Source of the DNA: Ferrimonas aestuarii | GTDB lineage: Bacteria; Pseudomonadota; Gammaproteobacteria; Enterobacterales; Shewanellaceae | Length of the DNA: 64,000 bases | Direction: 5' to 3' | Assembly (NCBI RefSeq): GCF_005116665.1 | Contig: NZ_SWCJ01000001.1 | Coordinates: 248,001 to 312,000, forward strand | Shown here: piece after piece, positions 52,321-58,883 of the stretch | Position numbering within the stretch: position 1 is the first letter of the stretch | Layout of the letters: every line of letters begins with the position of its first letter | Notes under the pieces: generated by a model | What the model saw: the letters and a program-made list of their open reading frames with translations, nothing else | Databases searched by the model: none | Told to the model about the DNA's origin: nothing | Made by a program: the position numbers and the translations under genes

Positions 52321-53334
52321 TTACAGGCTCCTTCCTGCGGCTTCCACAAAGGGCTTCATGGAGGACATCAAGTCATCAAACTGTTGTGGATCCAGATTCT
52401 GGTGTCCATCAGACAGAGCTTGCGCTGGATTGGTGTGGGTTTCAACAATAATCCCGTCGGCACCCACCGCAGCCGCAGCGCGAGACAGAGGGATAACCAA
52501 GTCGCGAACGCCGGTGCCGTGGCTCGGATCGACTAGAACCGGTAAGTGAGTCTTTTGCTTAAGGTAAGCGACGGCGTTCAGATCCAGCGTGTTGCGGGTA
52601 GCGGTCTCGTAGGTGCGGATGCCGCGCTCGCACAGAATCACATTGGGGTTACCGGCGTTGACGATGTATTCGGCGGCTAGTAGCAACTCTTCGATGGTGG
52701 CGCTCATGCCACGCTTGAGCAGTACCGGGGTTTGCAGCTTGCCGACCGCTTCCAGCAGACGGAAGTTTTGCATGTTGCGAGCGCCAATTTGTAGGCAATC
52801 TACGTACTGTGCCATCAGTTCGGCGTCGTTAGCATCAACAATCTCGGATACCGTCGGTAGGCCTGAGCGCTCGCTGGTGGCTTTAAGAATTTTTAGCCCC
52901 TCTTCGCCTAAGCCTTGGAAGCTGTATGGGCTGGTGCGGGGTTTGTAGGCACCACCGCGGATGGCGGCGACTTTATGTTGGGTGAGGTAGTCGGCGATGC
53001 CATCCAGTTGCTGTTGGCTTTCAACGGCGCAAGGGCCAGCGATAACAGTGAAGGCTTCGCCGCCAACGGCAAAGTTGCCAATCTTAACTCGGGTATCGAT
53101 TGGGTAGAGCTCTCGACTTACCAGTTTGTAGGAGGAGAGGATTGGCTTGACCTCATCCACCAGCGGGTGGAAATCCAAGTGTAAAGAATTCAGTACGCGC
53201 TCATCGCCAATGGCCCCAATAACGGTACGCTCAACCCCTGGCATGTAAAGAGGCTTGAGTCCCGCCGCTTCGATCTGGTCGAGGAGTTGTTTGGCGTCTT
53301 GTTCGGTGGCGTGTGGTTTTAAAATAAAGATCAT
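52321..53334 (-). CDS. DAHP synthase, type I-beta (with regulatory FL domain), first structural gene of the trp operon
   Basis: 337 residues. The N-terminal ferredoxin-like domain (residues 1-~70, MIFILKPHATEQDAKQLLDQIE...ERTVIGAIGD) is the FL regulatory domain of type I-beta enzymes. The barrel has VIAGPCAVESQQQLDG, IRGGAYKPRTSPYSFQG, LQIGARNMQNFRLLE, LLKRGMSATIEELL and VLVDPSHGTGVRDLV. It condenses phosphoenolpyruvate and erythrose 4-phosphate, the first step of the shikimate pathway. Lying between the trp attenuator and trpE, it is controlled by tryptophan supply. This differs from the E. coli AroFGH type I-alpha family. Confidence 0.93.
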   Translation of the reverse strand: MIFILKPHATEQDAKQLLDQIEAAGLKPLYMPGVERTVIGAIGDERVLNSLHLDFHPLVDEVKPILSSYKLVSRELYPIDTRVKIGNFAVGGEAFTVIAGPCAVESQQQLDGIADYLTQHKVAAIRGGAYKPRTSPYSFQGLGEEGLKILKATSERSGLPTVSEIVDANDAELMAQYVDCLQIGARNMQNFRLLEAVGKLQTPVLLKRGMSATIEELLLAAEYIVNAGNPNVILCERGIRTYETATRNTLDLNAVAYLKQKTHLPVLVDPSHGTGVRDLVIPLSRAAAAVGADGIIVETHTNPAQALSDGHQNLDPQQFDDLMSSMKPFVEAAGRSL

Positions 53335-53360
53335 GGCTTAAGTTCTCGGCAATTTGGTAT

Positions 53361-53392
53361 AAAAAAACCCGCTGGGCGTACCTAGCGGGTTT
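53361..53392 (-). terminator. trp attenuator (rho-independent terminator)
   Basis: On the minus strand AACCCGCT, then a nine-base loop, AGCGGGTT followed by seven T residues, 26 bases before the first structural gene. The upstream segment AGCGGGGT (inside the leader peptide gene, codons Asn-Lys-Arg-Gly) can pair with AACCCGCT at seven of eight positions. That makes an alternative antiterminator, so this is a classical attenuator. Confidence 0.85.
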
Positions 53393-53418
53393 TCTGTGTC
53401 TGGTTTTTGCTTGAATTT

Positions 53419-53487
53419 TTACTCAGGCATAGGCCAACGAACACCCCGCTTATTTGGGATGCGCCACCACCAATTGGTGTTGTTCAT
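53419..53487 (-). CDS. trpL: trp operon leader peptide
   Basis: A 22-codon frame beginning MNNTNWWWR, with three consecutive Trp codons and a fourth Trp five codons before the stop. It precedes the attenuator by 27 bases. An in-frame ATG eight codons upstream (53511) is an alternative start giving 30 codons; neither has a strong Shine-Dalgarno sequence. Ribosome stalling at the Trp codons when charged tRNA-Trp is scarce would free the antiterminator segment. It is too short for standard gene calling. Confidence 0.85.
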   Translation of the reverse strand: MNNTNWWWRIPNKRGVRWPMPE

Positions 53488-53558
53488 TGCGGCGTGTTGG
53501 GCTGATTTCATTCTGAGTGGTTTCCGTATTCAAAGCTTTACAACTGTGGTTTACAGCG

Positions 53559-53588
53559 ACCTTACCTTGATGGCGTCGGAGGTGTCAA
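53559..53588 (-). promoter_or_regulatory. Candidate trp operon promoter
   Basis: On the minus strand a perfect -35 TTGACA (53588-53583), 18 bases, and a poor -10 TAAGGT (53564-53559). It would start transcription about 40-65 bases before the leader peptide ATG codons. The weak -10 resembles other regulated trp promoters. No clear TrpR operator was found by eye. Confidence 0.42.
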
Positions 53589-53814
53589 CCGGCAAAGCCG
53601 AATATTTGCAGAAAATGATTAAGTTTCTGTTTTTAGCCTTATGACCCTGCCATACTTTATAGGTTGATTTTTAGTCGATCTCGCTTTGAATCCTTTGTCT
53701 TTTCTGAGACTTGGTAAAACTCGGTGTCATCCCAGCGCAGATATGGCGTACAATATAAGCACACAGATGCTTAGTGGATTGCTAAGCTGCGCCCCGTTTT
53801 TCTTAAGGTTTGCC

Positions 53815-54648
53815 ATGAAGTTTGATTTTCACTCCCACACTAAAGCATCCGATGGGGATCTCACTCCCACGGAGCTGGTGCTGCGCGCCTGCAATCAGGG
53901 AGTGGACGTGTTGGCAATTACCGACCACGACACCACCGCGGGGTTGGCTGAGGCTCATGAGGTGGCCAAAGATAAGCCCCTAACTCTCATTAATGGTGTG
54001 GAGATCTCCACCCGTTGGCACAGCTTTGACATCCATGTGGTGGGACTGGGTATCGATACCGAGAATCAAGCGCTGCAGACGCTGTTGGCAGGCCAGCGGC
54101 AGCAGCGGGTGATTCGCGCTGAGGAGATCGGTGCGCGATTGGCAAAACGAGGCATCGAAGGGGTGTATGAGGCGGCTTGTCAAAAGGCGGGCGCTGCCGC
54201 AGTAGGCCGAGGCCATTTTGCTAAAGTATTGTTAGACCGAGGTTTAGTGAATACCCAGCAGGCGGCATTCGATAAGTATCTGGGCAAAGGTAACGCCGGT
54301 TACGTGCCAAATAATTGGTGCGATATTGAAACGGCGGTGGCACACATTCATCAAGCCGGCGGCATTGCAGTGCTCGCGCATCCTGCACGTTACCGACTAT
54401 CGAACAAATGGCTTCGCAAATTGATCACCCTATTTAGTGAGGTGGGCGGCGATGCCATGGAGGTGGTGCTGTGTCAGCAGGCCCCTCATGAAAGAGCGTT
54501 TTTGCAAACGCTTTGTGAACAATATCAGTTGTTGGCTTCGGTCGGCAGCGATTTTCATACGCCAGGGCGCTGGATTGAGCTGGGAAGGCATCTGCATCTG
54601 CCTGAGATTCCCGGCGTGTGGCAGCGTCTTGGTCTGGAGGTTGAATGA
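53815..54648 (+). CDS. rnm: PHP-domain phosphoesterase, RNase AM (YciV)
   Basis: 277 residues. MKFDFHSHTKASDGDLTP, VLAITDHDTTAGLAEA, INGVEISTRW and VGSDFHTPGRWIELG hold the metal-binding His/Asp residues of the PHP fold. E. coli YciV/RNase AM is a 5'-3' exonuclease acting on 3',5'-bisphosphonucleotides and RNA 5' ends. ATG 53815 has AAGG upstream; a longer frame beginning at 53686 is rejected. It diverges from the trp operon as in E. coli, and its stop overlaps yciO (ATGA). Confidence 0.92.
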   Translation: MKFDFHSHTKASDGDLTPTELVLRACNQGVDVLAITDHDTTAGLAEAHEVAKDKPLTLINGVEISTRWHSFDIHVVGLGIDTENQALQTLLAGQRQQRVIRAEEIGARLAKRGIEGVYEAACQKAGAAAVGRGHFAKVLLDRGLVNTQQAAFDKYLGKGNAGYVPNNWCDIETAVAHIHQAGGIAVLAHPARYRLSNKWLRKLITLFSEVGGDAMEVVLCQQAPHERAFLQTLCEQYQLLASVGSDFHTPGRWIELGRHLHLPEIPGVWQRLGLEVE

Positions 54649-55265
54649 GTCAATTATTCTATGTGCACCCTGAAACGCCTCAGGCGAGGCTGATTAATCA
54701 GGCTGTGGCCATCATTCGTAATGGTGGCGTGGCGGTGTATCCTACCGATTCTGGCTATGCCATCGGCTGCTTGCTGGGTAATAAGAAGGCGCTGGATACC
54801 ATCTGCCGGATTCGACAAATTAAGTCCGATCACAACTTTACTCTGGTGTGTCGAGACCTGTCTGAGCTGTCGCTCTACGCTAAGGTGGACAATCAGGCCT
54901 ACCGTTTGTTGAAGAATAATACCCCTGGGGCCTACACCTTTATCTTCAAGGGCACCAAAGAGGTGCCTCGCCGCTTGCTTAATGAAAAGCGCAAAACCAT
55001 CGGCATTCGCATCCCAGATAACGCCATTGCTTTGGCGCTACTGGAAGCCTTAGGTGAACCACTGATGTCCAGCAGTTTGATCCTGCCCGGCAGTGAATTG
55101 ACCGAGTCGGATCCTGAAGAGATTCGCGATCGCTTGGAGCATCAGGTAGACCTCATTATCCATGGTGGCTATCTGGGTGAGAACCCAACCACGGTGGTCG
55201 ACATGAGTGATGATGCGGTGGAAGTGCTTCGTGAAGGCAGTGGCGATCCAGCGCCGTTTTTGTAA
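54645..55265 (+). CDS. yciO: YciO-family (Sua5/YciO/YrdC) protein
   Basis: 206 residues: GGVAVYPTDSGYAIGCLLGNKKAL (nucleotide-binding), IRQIKSDHNFTLVCRDLSEL, TPGAYTFIFKGTKEVPRRL and KTIGIRIPDNAIALALLEAL. The family includes L-threonylcarbamoyl-AMP synthases in tRNA t6A formation. YciO itself has weak activity of this kind. It is coupled to rnm by a four-base overlap, as in related genomes. Confidence 0.92.
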   Translation: MSQLFYVHPETPQARLINQAVAIIRNGGVAVYPTDSGYAIGCLLGNKKALDTICRIRQIKSDHNFTLVCRDLSELSLYAKVDNQAYRLLKNNTPGAYTFIFKGTKEVPRRLLNEKRKTIGIRIPDNAIALALLEALGEPLMSSSLILPGSELTESDPEEIRDRLEHQVDLIIHGGYLGENPTTVVDMSDDAVEVLREGSGDPAPFL

Positions 55266-55333
55266 ACCCTTTGGGTTTGTCTCTAAAAGGCACTCAAATG
55301 GGCATCAAGTTAGCGATTTTGCTGGGAACTCTC

Positions 55334-55339
55334 TATAAT
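55334..55339 (+). promoter_or_regulatory. Candidate -10 element of the scpA operon
   Basis: Perfect TATAAT at 55334-55339 with a weak -35-like TAGCGA 17 bases upstream. It would give a leader of about 130 bases before scpA. Confidence 0.4.
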
Positions 55340-55405
55340 GGCGCCCGCTGAGTATCTTGGTCGCCATTGTGAGGGGAAATTGCCCTCAAGTAGGTAGGCA
55401 TCGAG

Positions 55406-55468
55406 ATGGTCAATGTGAATGGTAATAACCATTTATACGATATTGATGTGATTAACCTCAATGCGTGA
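55406..55468 (+). CDS. Possible 20-residue leader peptide upstream of scpA
   Basis: ATG at 55406, stop TGA at 55466-55468, ending six bases before the scpA ATG. An AGG lies about eight bases before it. The peptide begins MVNVNGNNHLYDID. A hairpin (TGAGGGG, AAATT, GCCCTCA) lies just upstream at 55371-55389. It may control translation of scpA or be chance. Confidence 0.3.
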   Translation: MVNVNGNNHLYDIDVINLNA

Positions 55469-55474
55469 GAGCCA

Positions 55475-56278
55475 ATGAGTCAGGCCCCTCTAACCGTTCA
55501 ACCCCCTTTGCCTTTGGCTGTCGTTCGCGGCGAGCCGGTAATGGAGTTGCCTGCGGATCTCTATATCCCCCCGGAAGCGCTGGAGGTGATTTTAGAGTCA
55601 TTTGAGGGACCGCTGGATCTTCTGCTCTACCTGATTCGAAAACACAAGCTGGACATCGTTGACCTGCCAGTGTTTGAGATCACCAAACAGTATATGAACT
55701 ACATCGCCGTTATGGATCAGCTGCAGATGGAGCTGGCAGGCGAATACTTGGTGATGGCGGCAACCCTAGCGGAGATTAAATCTCGGTTGCTGCTTCCGAA
55801 ACCTGAGCTGGAAGAGGGGGAGGAGGAAGATCCTCGCCTAACTCTGATTAAGCAGCTGCAAGCCTATGAAGTACTCAAAGGCGCAGCAGAGCAGCTGGAT
55901 GACCTGCCACGGGTTGAGCGTGAAACCTGGGTGGCCAAAGCGGGCAGAGCTGCGGACTTGGTGCCAAGGGTTTTGCCTCCTGAGGTGAGCCTCGATGAGC
56001 TGGTGTCCGCTTTGAGGCAGATAGCGGCTAAGGCCGAGCTGTTTGAGCAGCATCAGGTTTCTAAAGAGGTGCTCTCCACCCGGGAGCGCATGAGCTTGGT
56101 GTTGGCACAGTTAACTACAGACACCTTTACCCCGTTCGTTGAACTGTTTGACTTCGAAGAGGGAAGGGCTGGCGTGGTGGTGACCTTCTTGGCCATTTTA
56201 GAGTTGTCGAAAGAGGGCTTGGTCGAGATTCAGCAGCTTAAGCAATTAGGTGTGATTCATGTGAGGGCCAGAGCATGA
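55475..56278 (+). CDS. scpA: Segregation and condensation protein A
   Basis: 267 residues, a kleisin. FEGPLDLLLYLIRKHKLDIVDLPVFEITKQYMNYI is the N-terminal SMC-contact region. YLVMAATLAEIKSRLLLP and an acidic linker (EEGEEEDPRL) follow, and a C-terminal winged helix ends FLAILELSKEGLVEIQQ. It bridges the SMC/MukB-type heads for chromosome condensation. GAGAG is five bases before the ATG. The stop overlaps scpB (ATGA). Confidence 0.95.
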   Translation: MSQAPLTVQPPLPLAVVRGEPVMELPADLYIPPEALEVILESFEGPLDLLLYLIRKHKLDIVDLPVFEITKQYMNYIAVMDQLQMELAGEYLVMAATLAEIKSRLLLPKPELEEGEEEDPRLTLIKQLQAYEVLKGAAEQLDDLPRVERETWVAKAGRAADLVPRVLPPEVSLDELVSALRQIAAKAELFEQHQVSKEVLSTRERMSLVLAQLTTDTFTPFVELFDFEEGRAGVVVTFLAILELSKEGLVEIQQLKQLGVIHVRARA

Positions 56279-56853
56279 ACCGAATCAATGAGATTCAGCT
56301 CAAACAACTGATAGAAGCCGCACTCTTTGTGGCCGATGGGCCGATGACGGCCAAAGGCCTGCGCCAAAGTGTACTGGCCAATTATCAGGTGAGTTTGGGG
56401 CGCATCAACGAAGTGTTGGACCAACTGCAGGCGGATTACGCTGGCCGTGGTGTACACTTGGAAAAAGTGGCCTCTGGGTATCGGTTTCAAACCAACCCGG
56501 ATCTCAGCGAGCCTCTGTCGGCCTTATGGCAGGAGCGAGCGCCTCGGTATTCGAGGGCGCTGCTGGAGACCTTGGCACTGATCGCCTATCGGCAGCCAGT
56601 GACTCGAGGTCAGATTGAGAAAATTCGCGGGGTGGCGGTGAGTTCAAACATCATCCGCACCCTATTGGAGCGCGACTGGGTAAAGGTAGTAGGACATAAG
56701 GAGGTGCCGGGACGGCCCGCCCTCTATGGCACTACCGCCGCGTTTCTGGATTATTTTTGCCTAGAGTCTCTGTCGCAGTTACCGAGTCTGTCTGATGAGG
56801 ATGCCATCGATGCCTTGTTGGCCGGAACCGCCGCGATAGAGCCTGTACATTAA
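56275..56853 (+). CDS. scpB: Segregation and condensation protein B
   Basis: 192 residues with two winged-helix domains. LIEAALFVADGPMTAKGL, RALLETLALIAYRQPVTRGQIEKIRGVAVSSNIIRTLLERDWV and GHKEVPGRPALYGTT are characteristic. It dimerises on ScpA. The gene overlaps scpA by four bases and lies 12 bases before rluB. Confidence 0.95.
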   Translation: MNRINEIQLKQLIEAALFVADGPMTAKGLRQSVLANYQVSLGRINEVLDQLQADYAGRGVHLEKVASGYRFQTNPDLSEPLSALWQERAPRYSRALLETLALIAYRQPVTRGQIEKIRGVAVSSNIIRTLLERDWVKVVGHKEVPGRPALYGTTAAFLDYFCLESLSQLPSLSDEDAIDALLAGTAAIEPVH

Positions 56854-56865
56854 AGAAGAGATTTG

Positions 56866-57735
56866 ATGAGCGAAAAGCTACAGAAGGTGTTGGCTCGTGC
56901 TGGCCACGGCTCCCGTCGTGAGATGGAAGCCGTTATTCAGGCTGGACGAGTGAGTGTTAACGGTGCCGTTGCCAGTTTGGGTGACCGCATCGATTTAACC
57001 GCAGATATCAAGGTGCGCATTGATGGCCACCCGGTATCCATTCAAACAGAGAACGACGTGGTATGTCGTATCCTGGCTTACTACAAGCCTGAGGGTGAGC
57101 TGTGTACTCGCACCGATCCTCAGGGGCGTCCCACCGTTTTTGACCGTTTGCCAAAAATTCGTGGTAGCCGCTGGGTAGCGGTAGGTCGTCTGGACATTAA
57201 CACATCCGGTCTGCTGCTGTTCACCACCGACGGTGAGTTGGCTAACCGTTTGATGCATCCATCCCGCGAAGTTGAGCGTGAATATGCCGTGCGTGTATTT
57301 GGTGATGTGACCGAGCAAAACCTGCAGGCGCTGCGTATGGGTGTGCAGCTAGAAGATGGCGAAGCCAAGTTTAAACGCTTGATTGCGGCTGGTGGTGAGG
57401 GCCTGAACCATTGGTACCATGCGGTACTGAGCGAAGGTCGTAACCGTGAGGTTCGTCGTTTGTGGGAAAGCCAGGGCATGCAGGTGTCTCGCCTGATGCG
57501 AGTTCGTTACGGTGACATTACTCTACCAAAAGGCTTACCTCGTGGTGGTTGGATGGAGCTGCCTTTGGATCAGGTGAACTACCTGCGTCGTTTGGTGGAC
57601 CTTAAGCCTGAGGGCCGTACCTTGTTGGATAAAGACAAGCAAACCGCCCGTCGCCAGAAGAAGATTAAGACTGGCAAAATTCGTCGCGCGGTTAACAAGC
57701 ACCAGCACCGCAAGGCCAAAGGGCCTAAGCGCTAA
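56866..57735 (+). CDS. rluB: 23S rRNA pseudouridine(2605) synthase
   Basis: 289 residues. N-terminal S4 domain ([31 protein letters not shown]), then the RsuA-type catalytic domain with [27 protein letters not shown] (catalytic Asp) and [24 protein letters not shown] Lys/Arg-rich C-terminal tail (about 40 residues) probably aids RNA binding. ATG 56866 has GAAGAG upstream; a TTG one codon earlier is rejected. Confidence 0.95.
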   Translation: MSEKLQKVLARAGHGSRREMEAVIQAGRVSVNGAVASLGDRIDLTADIKVRIDGHPVSIQTENDVVCRILAYYKPEGELCTRTDPQGRPTVFDRLPKIRGSRWVAVGRLDINTSGLLLFTTDGELANRLMHPSREVEREYAVRVFGDVTEQNLQALRMGVQLEDGEAKFKRLIAAGGEGLNHWYHAVLSEGRNREVRRLWESQGMQVSRLMRVRYGDITLPKGLPRGGWMELPLDQVNYLRRLVDLKPEGRTLLDKDKQTARRQKKIKTGKIRRAVNKHQHRKAKGPKR

Positions 57736-57760
57736 AAAGTGCGATAGCGCAGACGGAAAA

Positions 57761-57784
57761 ACGGCTCCCTAGGGAGCCGTTTTT
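57761..57784. terminator. Bidirectional terminator between rluB and yciK
   Basis: ACGGCTCCCTAGGGAGCCGT with T run to the right and A run to the left, so it can terminate both converging genes. Confidence 0.88.
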
Positions 57785-57812
57785 GTATCTATATCGCTTT
57801 GTTATCGAAGGC

Positions 57813-58571
57813 TTATCGCTTCGGCTGAGCGTCTAGGCTTTGACCCGTAGTGTGCTTGCTGTCACTGCTCATCAGGTACAGGTACAGCGGCATAATCTCT
57901 TCTGGGGTTTTCAACGTTTGCGGATTTTCCGCAGGGTAGGCCAGTGCACGCATTGGGGTGCGAGTGCCGCCAGGGTTGATGCAGTTGACTCGAACCTTGG
58001 TCTGTTCCAGTTCATCGGCCCACACCTCCATCATGCCTTCAGTGGCAAACTTGGAGATGGCGTAAGGGCCCCAGAAAGCTCGGCCTTTTCGGCCCACACC
58101 GGATGAGGTGAAGATGATGCTGGCATCACCATGCTCGTTGGCGCTGGTTTTCATCAGAGGCAGAACGGCTTTGGTGAGCATGAACTGAGCTTGCAGGTTG
58201 ATCTGCATTACCTCATTAAAGGTCTCCACTGAGACGTGCTCTAGCGGCGTTAAGCTGCCCAGCATGCTGGCGTTGTTCAGCAGGCCATCGAGGCGGCCAA
58301 ACTGACCTTCAATGGTGTCTGCCATGTCTTGATAGTTGGTCTCTGTGGCGCCTTTCATATCCAGAGGGATGATGGCTGGCTGCGGGCCGCCGGCGGCTTC
58401 AATTTCGTCGTAAACCGCTTCCAGTTTCTCGACGGTTTTACCCAGTAAGATTACGGTGGCCCCTAGAGAGGCGTAGCTCAAAGCCGCTTGGCGACCAATG
58501 CCGCTCCCTGCGCCAGTAACCAGAATAACCTTGCCCTGGAGCTCTTCTTTGTTTGGTTTGTAATCCAACAT
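57813..58571 (-). CDS. yciK: YciK-family short-chain oxidoreductase
   Basis: 252 residues. VILVTGAGSGIGRQAALSYASLGA (NAD(P)-binding TGxxxGIG), LDGLLNNASMLG, IIFTSSGVGRKGRAFWGPYAISKFA (catalytic Ser, Tyr, Lys) and CINPGGTRTPMRA. The family is a conserved SDR of unknown physiological substrate. Its location between rluB and sohB is the usual gammaproteobacterial one. Confidence 0.93.
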   Translation of the reverse strand: MLDYKPNKEELQGKVILVTGAGSGIGRQAALSYASLGATVILLGKTVEKLEAVYDEIEAAGGPQPAIIPLDMKGATETNYQDMADTIEGQFGRLDGLLNNASMLGSLTPLEHVSVETFNEVMQINLQAQFMLTKAVLPLMKTSANEHGDASIIFTSSGVGRKGRAFWGPYAISKFATEGMMEVWADELEQTKVRVNCINPGGTRTPMRALAYPAENPQTLKTPEEIMPLYLYLMSSDSKHTTGQSLDAQPKR

Positions 58572-58883
58572 CTTAAAACGTCTTCCTTAATCATATTGCA
58601 CGCTAAACGGTTTTGTGTCGGGGCAGGAAACGAGTGTTTAAAACGAACGCTTGCTTCGGATGTCACCGGCTTGTACCGATTGGTTGCAAAAATGTAGCTA
58701 ATACAGGATTTTTGCGTTACTTTGGTTAAGGTCGCAATTGGCCTATTGGCGCTACGTTACAGTCAATATGCCCCTATTGTGACCAAAATAGATATGGAAA
58801 ACAAAACAAGCGCTCGCGAGATGGAGAATCCACCTTTTATGCCTTGGAGGTTCGTGAGTCACAACAAGGATTGGGGAGAGAAA
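58572..58883. other. Intergenic region between yciK and the VolA-like gene
   Basis: 312 bases with the divergent promoters. An open frame extends upstream of the lipase start but codes for nothing plausible. No other element recognised. Confidence 0.4.

Noticed and set aside
53686..53814. Upstream extension of the rnm reading frame
   Set aside because: The PHP-domain family begins at MKFDFHSH (53815), which has its own ribosome site; the extension has no resemblance to the family.
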